64,000 nt of DNA from Rhizobium lentis. GTDB taxonomy: Bacteria > Pseudomonadota > Alphaproteobacteria > Rhizobiales > Rhizobiaceae. The notes below the pieces were generated by a model that did not search any database, was not told the origin of the DNA, and saw nothing but the letters and a program-made list of their open reading frames with translations. Each line of letters starts with the position of its first letter. Position 1 is the first letter of the stretch. The stretch covers positions 1 through 64,000 of the forward strand of contig NZ_CP071455.1 in the NCBI RefSeq assembly GCF_017352135.1. The letters are read 5' to 3'. The translations under genes were made by a program, and so were the position numbers. This document shows, piece after piece, positions 45,186 through 54,123 of the stretch.

Positions 45186-45653
45186 ATGTATCGCACGATC
45201 ATCTGCGGCATCGGCATGGGATCGCGACAGACGGCAAACCGCCTGTTGCGCCGGGCTGCGGCGCTGCTGGACGACGGCGGAACCATTATCGTCATTCATG
45301 TGGTCGAGAATATCCCGGACCGTCACCTGACTGACATTCCCGAGGAATTCGAGAGGGCTGCCATTATCGATGCCGAGCAGAAACTTGCATCGTGTTGCAA
45401 GGAGTTGGGCGTCCCGGCGAGGATTGAGGTCCGCATCGGCGTTGCCGCCTCGCTGCTGGTGTCGGTCGCAGCGGAGAGAGCGGCTGATCTCATCCTGCTG
45501 TCGTCCCACGTGCCCGATATCACCGACTATGTCTTTTCATCGATCGTCGAGAAGGTCGTGCGCCACGCCGAATGCTCGGTTCTGATCGATCGACGGCCTC
45601 GTCACGGGCATGAAGGCTCGTCGCGAGCGGCAGACGATGCCGCTTTGCTCTGA
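45186..45653 (+). CDS. universal stress protein family, 155 aa
   Basis: This is a single UspA-type domain: MYRTIICGIGMGSRQTANRL, then IIVIHVVENIPD and LILLSSHVPDITDYVFSSIV. The usual ATP-binding GxxGxxxxxxxxxG[ST] loop is changed: the glycines before and after are Ser, Val and Ser, so this copy probably does not bind ATP like the MJ0577 group. An FNR/FixK-like box lies upstream, so low-oxygen induction is likely. The DnaJ/CbpM pair follows 138 bases later. Confidence 0.88.
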   Translation: MYRTIICGIGMGSRQTANRLLRRAAALLDDGGTIIVIHVVENIPDRHLTDIPEEFERAAIIDAEQKLASCCKELGVPARIEVRIGVAASLLVSVAAERAADLILLSSHVPDITDYVFSSIVEKVVRHAECSVLIDRRPRHGHEGSSRAADDAALL

Positions 45654-45790
45654 TCTCTGGCGGGCTCCCGCCGAGCATGGCATGATCGGCTTTTGCACGC
45701 TGATCGGCATCCCCTCCCCGGCGGCGGCTCGACAACCTATATCTTTCCCAACCCAACCAGCAGTACTCACTGCCCCGACCGGAGATATGC

Positions 45791-46705
45791 ATGAGCCAGG
45801 ATCCCTATGAGCTTCTGGGCGTGAAGCGGGATGCAACGCAGAAGGATATTCAGAGCGCATTCCGCAAGCTTGCCAAGAAACTTCACCCCGACCTCAACCC
45901 AGGCGACAAAAAGGCGGAGGATAAGTTCAAGGAAATTTCGACCGCCTACGAGATCCTGAGCGATGAGGAAAAGCGCGGTCGCTTCGATCGCGGCGAGATC
46001 GATATGTCGGGCGCCGAGCGGGCCCAGCGCAGCTATTATCGTGATTATGCCTCGACGAGCGGCCCCGGCGATCCCTATCACAACAGCGCCGGCTTCGCCG
46101 ACTTCGGTGACGCCGATGATATCTTTGCGAACTTCTTCTCGCGCCGTACCGGCGGTGGCCGGGCGCGCAGCCATGGCCAGGACCGGCGTTTCTCCATGGA
46201 GGTCGATTTTCTCGAGGCCGTCAACGGCACCAGAACCGAGGTCAAGCTTCCCAACGGTCCCGCGCTCGAGGTGCAGATCCCACCGGGAACCCGCGACGGC
46301 CAGACCTTGCGGCTGCGCGGCAAGGGTGAACCCGGTATCGGAGGCGGGCCGGCGGGGGATGCGCTGATCGAGATCAGAGTACGGCCGCATCACTTCTTCA
46401 CGCGCGATGGCGACGATATTCGCCTGGAACTGCCGATCTCGCTCAGCGAAGCCGTGCTCGGCGGCAAAGTCCGGGCGCCGACGCCGTCCGGACCCGTCAA
46501 CCTGGCGCTGCCGCCTCATTCCAACACCGGGAAAGTGCTGCGTCTCAAAGGCAAGGGGGTTCCGAAACGCGGCGGTGGACACGGCGATGTCTATGTCTCG
46601 TTGAAGATCGTATTGCCCGATCGCCCCGACGAACGACTGACGTCCATGGTGAAGGATTGGGCGAGCGCACATCCATACGATCCGAGAAAGAACATGGAGG
46701 CCTGA
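45791..46705 (+). CDS. cbpA: DnaJ-family co-chaperone, CbpA type, 304 aa
   Basis: The J domain occupies about residues 4-70 with the HPD motif at 32-34, followed by a G/F-like linker and two C-terminal substrate-binding domains. The zinc finger of DnaJ is absent, which makes it CbpA-like. It should deliver substrates to DnaK. The ATG at 45791 follows GGAG. The cbpM-like gene starts two bases after its stop, the standard operon. Confidence 0.93.
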   Translation: MSQDPYELLGVKRDATQKDIQSAFRKLAKKLHPDLNPGDKKAEDKFKEISTAYEILSDEEKRGRFDRGEIDMSGAERAQRSYYRDYASTSGPGDPYHNSAGFADFGDADDIFANFFSRRTGGGRARSHGQDRRFSMEVDFLEAVNGTRTEVKLPNGPALEVQIPPGTRDGQTLRLRGKGEPGIGGGPAGDALIEIRVRPHHFFTRDGDDIRLELPISLSEAVLGGKVRAPTPSGPVNLALPPHSNTGKVLRLKGKGVPKRGGGHGDVYVSLKIVLPDRPDERLTSMVKDWASAHPYDPRKNMEA

Positions 46706-46707
46706 TC

Positions 46708-47031
46708 ATGGATGATCTCGAATTCCGTCTTTACTTGAAAATCGATGTCGTCCAACTCGATTTCTGGATCGAACAGGGCTGGCTGATCCCTGAGACGTCG
46801 AGCGGACGGCGGCAGTTTCGTGACGTTGACGTTGCCCGCGCGCGGCTCATTCTGGATCTGATGGGCAATATGGGTGTCAACGCCGCTGGGGTCGATGTCG
46901 TCATGGAACTGGTAGACGAATTGCACGGGCTGCGCGGAACGATGGGCAGGCTGATGACAGCCATCGGCAGGCAGGAGCGCGACGTTCAGCGCCGGCTGTT
47001 CGAGAGCCTCGAGGAACTCGATCGCGTTTAA
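46708..47031 (+). CDS. cbpM: chaperone modulator CbpM, 107 aa
   Basis: CbpM is a small MerR-like protein that binds the J domain of CbpA and inhibits it. The core WIEQGWLIPETSSGRRQFRD and the helical LILDLMGNMGVNAAGVDVVM match the family. GGAGG precedes the ATG at 46708. It directly follows the CbpA-type gene and ends only 18 bases from the convergent cdsA gene. Confidence 0.92.
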   Translation: MDDLEFRLYLKIDVVQLDFWIEQGWLIPETSSGRRQFRDVDVARARLILDLMGNMGVNAAGVDVVMELVDELHGLRGTMGRLMTAIGRQERDVQRRLFESLEELDRV

Positions 47032-47049
47032 CACGATCACGCGCGACGC

Positions 47050-47979
47050 CTATGTCGTGAACCAGTAGCGGACGATGTGGAAGAACAGCGGTGATGCGAA
47101 GGTAATGGAATCCAACCGGTCAAGCACGCCGCCATGGCCCTCGATCACATAGCCCCAGTCCTTGGCGTTGAGATCGCGCTTGATGGCCGAGAGCACGAAG
47201 CCGCCGAAGAAGCCCGCGACGACGATGACCGTGCTGATGGCTGCTGCCTGCAGGGGTGAGAACGGCGTCAGGCGATAGAGCAACGTTCCCACCAGGATGG
47301 CCGAGGCGCCGCCGCCAATCAGCCCTTCGAGCGTCTTCGACGGGCTGATGTTCGGCGAGAAGCGGTGCTTTCCCAAGAGCTTGCCCCAGACATACTGGAA
47401 GACGTCGCTGAGCTGCACCACGATGACGAGATAGACGAGAAGCAGCGCCGACGGCGTGCCGGTCTGCAGCATCAGCAGCGCCGGCGCATGGCTGATCGAA
47501 TAGACGGTCAGCATCAATCCCCACTGCACCCTGGCGGTCCGCGCCAGGAATTCGTTGACGTCGCCCGTCAGGGTTGCGACGGCCGGCAGGATCAGGAAGG
47601 CATAGACCGGGATGAAGATTGCAAACAGCCCGTACCATAACGTTCCGAGCAGCACATATTGCACCGGCAGCACAACGAAGAAGGACAGGAACAGCGCCAG
47701 GTGATCGCCGCGCCGCGATGGCGTCAGCGTCCAGAATTCGCGAAGTGCCATAAAGGACAGAAAGGCGAACAGGATGACCACCGCCGTATCGCCGAGCAGG
47801 ATCGCGCCGCCGAAGACGGCGACCATGATCCACCAGGAGCGAATACGGGCGTTGAGGTTTTGGACGGTCGCGACGGAGCCGGCCTCGGTCGCGCGCCGCT
47901 GCAGGATGAAACCGATGGCGGAGGCGACCGCCAGCAGGCCGAGGATCGCGGCCAGCACGATGGAGAAGAAGCTGGTCAT
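47050..47979 (-). CDS. cdsA: phosphatidate cytidylyltransferase, 309 aa
   Basis: This membrane enzyme makes CDP-diacylglycerol from phosphatidate and CTP. There are about eight membrane helices. The signature near the C terminus is present (SPSKTLEGLIGG and KRDLNAKDWG...GHGGVLDRLDS), with the metal-binding Asp pair. The ATG overlaps the acyltransferase stop by four bases, and the whole set (CDP-alcohol transferase, acyltransferase, CdsA) is a phospholipid operon. As a plasmid-type extra copy it probably supplements a chromosomal cdsA. Confidence 0.93.
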   Translation of the reverse strand: MTSFFSIVLAAILGLLAVASAIGFILQRRATEAGSVATVQNLNARIRSWWIMVAVFGGAILLGDTAVVILFAFLSFMALREFWTLTPSRRGDHLALFLSFFVVLPVQYVLLGTLWYGLFAIFIPVYAFLILPAVATLTGDVNEFLARTARVQWGLMLTVYSISHAPALLMLQTGTPSALLLVYLVIVVQLSDVFQYVWGKLLGKHRFSPNISPSKTLEGLIGGGASAILVGTLLYRLTPFSPLQAAAISTVIVVAGFFGGFVLSAIKRDLNAKDWGYVIEGHGGVLDRLDSITFASPLFFHIVRYWFTT

Positions 47980-48596
47980 GCCGTGTGCCCTCCGCCAGCC
48001 AAGTCGATGACCGCGGCACGGGCGCGAGCCAGGAACGCTCCCTTTTCCTCGCCCGGTTCGACGCGCAGCGGCTTGCCGAAGCGCGCCGTGCAGGTGATCG
48101 GCACGATCAGCCAGCTTCCCTTCGGCAGGATGCGCTGAAGATTGTCGAGATGGATCGGTACGAGATCAACGTCAGGAAAACGGCAGGCGAGGCGATAGAT
48201 GCCGCTGCGGAACGGGGCGATCTCGTCGTTGGAGCTTCTCGTTCCTTCCGGGAAGATTAGAACGGAGCGCCCCTCCTCGAGCAGGCGCTCGACCGGCGCG
48301 AGCGGATTGCTGTCCGGCAAAGGCTTGCGTTCTATCAGGACAGCACGCAGGCCCTTTTCCGCGATGAAACGGCGAAAGGCGTTGGTTCCCCAATAATCGC
48401 GCGCCGCGACGGGATGGGTCAGCCGCCGCACCGGCCACGGCAGGGCGGCCATGACGGCGACAGTATCGACATGGCTGTTGTGATTGGCGAAATAAATACG
48501 GCGGATCGGATCGGGGGCGCAGCCCCGCCATTCGCTTCGGGCGCCGACCACAATACGGACGAGTAGCACGAGAAGGCGACGAACGAGCGCGATCAT
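47976..48596 (-). CDS. 1-acylglycerol-3-phosphate acyltransferase family, 206 aa
   Basis: This is a PlsC-type acyltransferase. Motif I is NHNSHVD at 38-44 (H-x4-D) and motif III is FPEGTRS at 115-121. A hydrophobic N-terminal segment (VRRLLVLLVRIVVG) anchors it in the membrane. The ATG at 48596 overlaps the stop of the CDP-alcohol transferase gene, and its stop overlaps cdsA. It is shorter than housekeeping PlsC by about 40 residues but keeps the catalytic core. Confidence 0.92.
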   Translation of the reverse strand: MIALVRRLLVLLVRIVVGARSEWRGCAPDPIRRIYFANHNSHVDTVAVMAALPWPVRRLTHPVAARDYWGTNAFRRFIAEKGLRAVLIERKPLPDSNPLAPVERLLEEGRSVLIFPEGTRSSNDEIAPFRSGIYRLACRFPDVDLVPIHLDNLQRILPKGSWLIVPITCTARFGKPLRVEPGEEKGAFLARARAAVIDLAGGGHTA

Positions 48597-48970
48597 GATC
48601 TCTCCAGGGAACGGCTGAGGTTTATCGTGCGCGTGATGCAGGTCACGAGACTTCCGGCCGCGATAGTGACGGAGGTGATGAGCAGCGACCAATGGCTGCG
48701 CGAGGCCAGGGTCTCGATAGCCTGGGCGGCAAGGCCATCAAGCAGATTGCAGACGAGCCGCAGTTGCATCGAAACCGCCGCGCCGATCATCGCGATCGTT
48801 TGCGTCGTGAGCAGAATGAGCGCTGCGCCGATGCCGGCAAACAGGATCGAGAAAAGCGAGATGCTGTTCGGCGTGACACCGGTACGCGCCACCCATGCGC
48901 TCATGCCGGTTGCCCAGGACGACGACCGGCTCGCGATCGGTCGCCCCGAGGCGTCCTCTTCTTCACCCAT
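48593..48970 (-). CDS. internally deleted CDP-alcohol phosphatidyltransferase, 125 aa
   Basis: The N-terminal part SSSWATGMSAWVARTGVTPN and following helices are those of a CDP-alcohol phosphatidyltransferase up to LLDGLAA (76-82). The family needs DG-x2-AR-x8-G-x3-D-x3-D, yet after DGLAA the sequence jumps to QAIETLASRSHWSLLITSVT, which resembles the family C terminus. About 60-70 residues, including the last two Asp, are missing with the frame kept. GGGGA precedes the ATG at 48970. The stop overlaps the acyltransferase gene. It is probably inactive, perhaps retained for translational coupling. Confidence 0.75.
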   Translation of the reverse strand: MGEEEDASGRPIASRSSSWATGMSAWVARTGVTPNSISLFSILFAGIGAALILLTTQTIAMIGAAVSMQLRLVCNLLDGLAAQAIETLASRSHWSLLITSVTIAAGSLVTCITRTINLSRSLERS

Positions 48971-49147
48971 TCTCATTTTCCCCGACCCAATGCTCCATGC
49001 ATATCCCGCCAATGTCGTCGCGCCAAGCCCTCGTTCCTTCCTCGTTGCGGCGGCCATCAGCCTGTTTTTTAAGCCGGTTCTGAGCTTGACACCTTTTTGG
49101 GCGCTACTATGATTTTTGAACCAGATGGTAAAAAAGGGGAACAATCA

Positions 49148-50134
49148 ATGACCAAAGACATGCTGATTTCACGCCGAGCAGTGATCGCATCGGGCATTGC
49201 GCTCGGCGTCAGCAGCTTCGCCCCGCGCGCGAGGGCCGCCGCTCCGCTGAAAGTCGCCGGCATTCATGCGTCGCCGGTCGAAAATGCCTGGAATTCCTGT
49301 CTTCATAAGGCCCTTCAGGACGCCGCCAAGGACGGCGTCATCGAATATGTGTTCTCCGAAGGTGTCTCCGGCACCGATTATCCGCGTGCCATGCGCGAAT
49401 ATGCCGAACAGGGCAACAAGCTGATCATCGGCGAAGCCTATGCCGTAGAGAAGGAGGCCCGGCAGGTCGCGGCCGACTACCCCGACACGGCTTTCGTACT
49501 GGGCTCGAGCGGCGAGCAGGCCGGCGACAATTTCGGTGTCTTCGGCACCTGGAACCACGACGGCGCCTATCTGGCTGGCATGCTGGCGGGCAAGATGACC
49601 AAGTCGAACGTCGTCGGTTCAGTCGGCGCCATCCCGATCCCGGAGGTCAACATGCTGATCAACGCCTTTGCCGCGGGCGTCAAGGCTGTCAATCCGGATG
49701 CGAAGCACCTCGTCTCCTTCATCGGCACCTTCTTCGATCCGCCGAAGGCCCGCGAAGCCGGTCTTGCCCAGATCGACGCCGGCGCCGACATTCTGTTCGG
49801 CGAGCGCATCGGCACGGCCGATGCCGCCAAGGAACGCGGCATCAGGTCGATCGGCTCGCTGATCGATTATACGCCACGTTATCCGGATACGGTGTTCGCT
49901 AACGCCATGTGGTATTTCCGCCCGATCCTGAATGCGGCGATCGCCGATGTCGCCGCCGGCAAACCGGTCGGCAGGAACTACACGTCTTACGGCCTGATGA
50001 AGGAAGGCGGCAGCGATATCGTCTTCGTCAAGGGCGTGGCGCCCGCTGAGGCGGAAGCCGCGATGGAAGCCAAGCGCGCCGAGATTAAGGCCGGCACATT
50101 CGAAGTTCCGAAGATGATGGACGAGCCGAAGTAG
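49148..50134 (+). CDS. BMP-family ABC substrate-binding protein, 328 aa
   Basis: This is a PnrA/Med-like binding protein for nucleosides or purines. A Tat-type signal (ISRRAVIASGIALGVSSFAP) is present. The mature protein contains AGIHASPVENAWNSCLHKAL and GEAYAVEKEARQVAADYPD, typical of BMP proteins. It heads an operon followed by amidase, ABC ATPase, two permeases and cytosine deaminase, which points to a pyrimidine or related N-heterocycle as ligand. GGGGAAC lies before the ATG. Confidence 0.92.
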   Translation: MTKDMLISRRAVIASGIALGVSSFAPRARAAAPLKVAGIHASPVENAWNSCLHKALQDAAKDGVIEYVFSEGVSGTDYPRAMREYAEQGNKLIIGEAYAVEKEARQVAADYPDTAFVLGSSGEQAGDNFGVFGTWNHDGAYLAGMLAGKMTKSNVVGSVGAIPIPEVNMLINAFAAGVKAVNPDAKHLVSFIGTFFDPPKAREAGLAQIDAGADILFGERIGTADAAKERGIRSIGSLIDYTPRYPDTVFANAMWYFRPILNAAIADVAAGKPVGRNYTSYGLMKEGGSDIVFVKGVAPAEAEAAMEAKRAEIKAGTFEVPKMMDEPK

Positions 50135-50142
50135 TTCGGTCG

Positions 50143-51552
50143 ATGCAGGGCGACGCAACGGAGCTGGCGGCAGCGATCAGGCATGGCAGCCTGAGCGCTG
50201 CGGAAGCGATGCAGGCCGCCATCGCTATGGCCGCCCGGCAGGAGCCGCTCGGCGCAATTGCCTATCTCGATCGTGCCATGGGTCTCGCCTCGGCGCATGA
50301 CCGCGACCGGGAACGGCGGATCGCTCCCGATCGTTTTTCTGCGCGGCCCTTTGCCGGCGTGCCGACCCTGGCGAAGGATCTTGGCGGTCCTTTTCGAGGA
50401 CTGCCGGTGAGGGCGGGTTCGCGCCTGTTCGAAAGAAAGGGCGGCGACGCCGATTCCGACCTCGCCTCCCGGTTCCGTGATGCCGGCTTCTGTCCGTTCG
50501 GCCTGACGACGAGTCCGGAATTCGGTCTTTCGCTCGCCAGCGAACCGGCGATCGGGCCCGTCTGTCGCAATCCGCTCGATCCGGCCCGTACCGCCGGCGG
50601 TTCGTCCGGCGGTGCGGCGGCAGCGGTTGCGGCCGGGATCGTAGCGATCGCCCATGCAACCGACGCCGGCGGCTCGATCCGTGTACCTGCCGCCTGTTGC
50701 GGCCTTGTCGGGCTGAAGCCGACCCGCGGCGCCATTCCCGGCGGGCCATCCTTCGGCAACCACCTCGGCGGTATTGCGAGCGAACTGGCGGTCTGCCGCT
50801 CGGTGCGGGATACGGCGCTAATTTTCAGCCGGCTCAGCGGCAACTCGCGCGGACCCGTTCCCGATCCCTTGCCTGCCGAAATCGATGGCGGCCGTTTGCG
50901 GATCGGGCTGCTGACCGATACCGGGCCGGTCCATCCGACTGAAGGTAGCCGGCTCGCCGCCGTCGAAGACGCGGCGCGCATATTGCAGCGTGATGGACAC
51001 GTCATCCTTCCTTTGGCTTGGGCCGAGTTCGAATGGAACGTCGCCGCCAGCAGCCGCGCCTTTGCCGATATCGTGTCCGTCAACCTTTCCGCGCTCATCG
51101 AGACGGCGGGGCTTGAGGAAAGCAGGGCCGAGCCTCTGACGCAGGCTTTCGCGGCGCGCGGGCGGGCGCTTCCGGCGACCATGCTCTGGAACACGCTGCA
51201 CGACGCCGTTCTGGTGAGCCATGCATTCTGGGCGCTGTTCGACAAGGTCGACTGCATCCTGATGCCGATGCTTGCGTCCGCGCCCCTTGCGATCGGCTCC
51301 TTTCCGTCCGATCATGCCGACACGTATCTGCATCTCGAACGCATGGCGGCATTTGCGCCGCTTGCCTGCCTCGCCAATATTTCGGGTTTCCCTGCTTTGA
51401 CGCTACCTTTCGGACAGGATGAGCATGCCATGCCGCTGCCGGTGCAACTGATGATGCCGATGGGTCACGAGCGGCGCCTTCTGTCGCTTGCGGCACGCCT
51501 GGAGGCTGAGGCGCGATGGCAGCATCGTTTTCCGGTGGCGGGGCTGCCGTGA
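50143..51552 (+). CDS. amidase, amidase-signature family, 469 aa
   Basis: The Ser-cisSer-Lys triad is visible: Lys78 in PTLAKDLGG, Ser154/155 in AGGSSGGAAAA and Ser178 in DAGGSIRVPA. The enzyme should cleave a C-N amide bond. It starts only eight bases after the BMP gene, and its stop overlaps the ATPase start (TGATG), so it is an integral part of the transporter operon. A role in hydrolysing an imported or deaminated compound, such as a ureido or carbamoyl derivative, is likely but not shown. Confidence 0.93.
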   Translation: MQGDATELAAAIRHGSLSAAEAMQAAIAMAARQEPLGAIAYLDRAMGLASAHDRDRERRIAPDRFSARPFAGVPTLAKDLGGPFRGLPVRAGSRLFERKGGDADSDLASRFRDAGFCPFGLTTSPEFGLSLASEPAIGPVCRNPLDPARTAGGSSGGAAAAVAAGIVAIAHATDAGGSIRVPAACCGLVGLKPTRGAIPGGPSFGNHLGGIASELAVCRSVRDTALIFSRLSGNSRGPVPDPLPAEIDGGRLRIGLLTDTGPVHPTEGSRLAAVEDAARILQRDGHVILPLAWAEFEWNVAASSRAFADIVSVNLSALIETAGLEESRAEPLTQAFAARGRALPATMLWNTLHDAVLVSHAFWALFDKVDCILMPMLASAPLAIGSFPSDHADTYLHLERMAAFAPLACLANISGFPALTLPFGQDEHAMPLPVQLMMPMGHERRLLSLAARLEAEARWQHRFPVAGLP

Positions 51553-53084
51553 TGACCGGGCCGGTTCTGGAAATTGTCGGCGTCAGCAAACGTTTCGGCG
51601 CCAATCTCGCCAATGACGATATTTCCATGACCCTTGCCAGCGGCGAGATCGTGGCGCTGCTCGGTGAAAACGGCGCCGGCAAGACGACGCTGATGAGCAT
51701 CCTTTTCGGCCACTACACGCCGGATGCCGGCCGAATCCTGATCGATGGCGCGGAGGTGCCGCAGGGCAAGCCGCGCGCGGCGATCCGCGCCGGCGTCGGG
51801 ATGGTACACCAGCATTTTTCGCTCGCCCCCAATCTGACGGTCCTCGAAAATGTCATGACCGGCACGGAAGGGCTGTGGTCCTGGCGTTCGGCAACGTCAA
51901 CGGCGCGCAAGAAGCTCCTGGCAATTTCCGAGCGCTTCGGCCTCAGGGTCGACCCGGATGCTCGTCTTGGCGACCTCTCGGTCGGCGAGCAGCAGCGCGT
52001 CGAGATTCTCAAGGCGCTCTATAACGACGCCCGCATCCTGATCCTCGACGAGCCGACGGCCGTGCTGACCAACATCGAAGCCGAGCGGCTGTTCACGACA
52101 CTCAAGGAAATGGCCCGCCAGGGCCTGTCGTTGATCTTCATCTCGCACAAGCTCGAGGAGGTCATGGCGGCGGCCGACCGCATCGTGGTCTTGCGCGGAG
52201 GCAAGATGGTCGCCGAACGCCGGGCGGTGGAAACCAGCAAGGCGGAGCTTGCCGAATTGATGGTCGGGCGGCGCGTAACACGGCCCGTGCGAGAACCATC
52301 GACACCGGGCGCCGTTGCACTCGAAGCTGCCGGTGTGACGGTGCGCACCGGCGGTGTCGACCGGCTGAAATCGATCAGCTTCCGGCTGCACCAGGGAGAG
52401 ATCCTCGGCATCATCGGCGTTTCGGGCAATGGTCAGGCGGCGCTGGCGCATCTCCTGTCCGGCACGCTGGCGCGCAGTGCCGGCGACCTCACGCTGTTCG
52501 GGGAAATCGTCGGCAATCTTGGCGTCGCCGATGTCGTCGAAGCCGGCATCGGCCGCATTCCCGAGGATCGCAACCACGAGGGCGTGATCGGGGAAATGGC
52601 GATCTGGGAAAACGCCGTGCTGGAGCGTATCGCCTCGCCGGCCTTCTCGCGCCGTGGTCTCGTCAATCGCAGGGCCGGCATGGCTTTCGCCAGGGAGATC
52701 ATCGACGGCTTCGACGTTCGCGGCGGCAGCCCGGCAAGCCGCACACGGCTGCTTTCCGGCGGCAATATGCAAAAACTCATTCTCGGGCGCAGCCTGTATC
52801 GGCGGCCGCGCATTCTGATTGCCGCGCAGCCTTCCCGGGGGCTCGATGAAGGTGCCGTCGCCGCTGTGCACGCACGCCTGCTCGAAGCCCGCCGGCAGGG
52901 CACCGCCGTGCTGCTGATCTCGGAGGATCTCGACGAGGTGATCGCGCTTGCAGACCGCATACAGGCGATCGTCGGCGGCCGCCTGTCGCCGCCGGTCGAG
53001 GCCGAAGACGCCGACGCCCGCAGGCTGGGGCTGATGATGGCCGGTGAATGGCAAGAGACCCGTGAGGCCGGCCATGCGATTTGA
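51552..53084 (+). CDS. nucleoside-type ABC ATPase, two domains, 510 aa
   Basis: Two fused nucleotide-binding domains occur as in RbsA/NupO-type ATPases. Domain 1 is complete: GENGAGKTT, LSVGEQQRVEILKAL and LILDEPTAVL. Domain 2 is degenerate: the Walker A region reads GVSGNGQAA without the Lys, the signature is LSGGNMQKLILGR, and Walker B reads ILIAAQPSRGLD, lacking the catalytic Glu. This asymmetry is normal in the family. The ATG at 51552 shares a base with the amidase stop. It overlaps the next permease gene by 11 bases. Confidence 0.93.
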   Translation: MTGPVLEIVGVSKRFGANLANDDISMTLASGEIVALLGENGAGKTTLMSILFGHYTPDAGRILIDGAEVPQGKPRAAIRAGVGMVHQHFSLAPNLTVLENVMTGTEGLWSWRSATSTARKKLLAISERFGLRVDPDARLGDLSVGEQQRVEILKALYNDARILILDEPTAVLTNIEAERLFTTLKEMARQGLSLIFISHKLEEVMAAADRIVVLRGGKMVAERRAVETSKAELAELMVGRRVTRPVREPSTPGAVALEAAGVTVRTGGVDRLKSISFRLHQGEILGIIGVSGNGQAALAHLLSGTLARSAGDLTLFGEIVGNLGVADVVEAGIGRIPEDRNHEGVIGEMAIWENAVLERIASPAFSRRGLVNRRAGMAFAREIIDGFDVRGGSPASRTRLLSGGNMQKLILGRSLYRRPRILIAAQPSRGLDEGAVAAVHARLLEARRQGTAVLLISEDLDEVIALADRIQAIVGGRLSPPVEAEDADARRLGLMMAGEWQETREAGHAI

Positions 53085-54123
53085 GCGCCGCGAGCACCGC
53101 CCGCTTTACCTGCTGATCGTCACGCCTGTTATCGCCGTCATCGCGGCGCTTGCGCTCGCCGGCATCTTGATCTCGATCGCCGGTGCGCCCGTGCTTGATG
53201 CCTATTGGCGCATCCTCACCGGCGCCTTCGGCTCGCGGCTATCGGTGACCGAAACGCTGACGCGGGCAACGCCGCTGATGCTGACGGGACTTGCTGCTGC
53301 CGTCGCTTTCCGGGCGCGACTCTGGAATATCGGCGCCGAGGGGCAGTTCTATCTCGGCGCCATCGCCGTTGCGGCGGCAAGCTCGAAACTCCTCGGCAAT
53401 CTTCCCGCTCCGATCCTCATTCCGCTCCTGCTGCTGATCGGGGCCATCGCCGGCATGGTGCTGATCCTGGTTCCGCTCTGGCTCAGGCTGCGCTTTTCCG
53501 TCGATGAGGTCGTCACCAGCCTGCTCCTGAACTTCATCGCCGTGCTTTTCGTCTCGATGCTGATTGACGGCGTTCTCAAGGATCCGCTCGCCTTCGGCTG
53601 GCCGCAATCGCAATCCGTCAGCGATCACGCCATGCTGCCGAAGCTGATCGCCCGCTCGCGCTTGCATATCGGCTTTGCGATCGCGATCGCTCTGGCCCTT
53701 GTCGTCCATCTCGTTCAATCGCGAACGGTGTTCGGCATGCAGTCCCGCGCCGCCGGCCTCAATCCCGCCGGCGCGGTCTTCGCAGGCGTCCCGCTCGGCA
53801 GGACACTGGTGAAGGTCGCCTGTCTGTCAGGCGGGCTGGCGGGACTTGCCGGAGCAATCGAGGTGATGGGCGTCAAGGGTTACGTGACGACCGATCTATC
53901 ACCGGGTTTCGGTTATGCCGGCATCGTCGTCGCGATGCTTGCCAATCTCAATCCGCTCGGCGTCGTCTTCGCCGCAATTTTCACGGCCACCATGTTCGTG
54001 GGCGCGGACGGCATGAGCCGGGGCCTCGGCATCCCGACCTATATCGCCGACGTCACGGTGGCGCTGTCGCTGTTGACGATGCTGATCGCCTTGTTCTTCA
54101 CGCAATACAGGATCCGGCGATGA
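53074..54123 (+). CDS. nucleoside-type ABC permease, 349 aa
   Basis: This BPD_transp_2 permease has about ten membrane helices. ATPLMLTGLAAAVAFRARLW and NIGAEGQFYLGAIA are family hallmarks, as is VFGMQSRAAGLNPAGAVFAG, the ATPase-contact loop. The ATG at 53074 lies inside the end of the ATPase gene. The second permease overlaps its stop by four bases (ATGA). It belongs to the BMP operon. Confidence 0.94.
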   Translation: MRFERREHRPLYLLIVTPVIAVIAALALAGILISIAGAPVLDAYWRILTGAFGSRLSVTETLTRATPLMLTGLAAAVAFRARLWNIGAEGQFYLGAIAVAAASSKLLGNLPAPILIPLLLLIGAIAGMVLILVPLWLRLRFSVDEVVTSLLLNFIAVLFVSMLIDGVLKDPLAFGWPQSQSVSDHAMLPKLIARSRLHIGFAIAIALALVVHLVQSRTVFGMQSRAAGLNPAGAVFAGVPLGRTLVKVACLSGGLAGLAGAIEVMGVKGYVTTDLSPGFGYAGIVVAMLANLNPLGVVFAAIFTATMFVGADGMSRGLGIPTYIADVTVALSLLTMLIALFFTQYRIRR

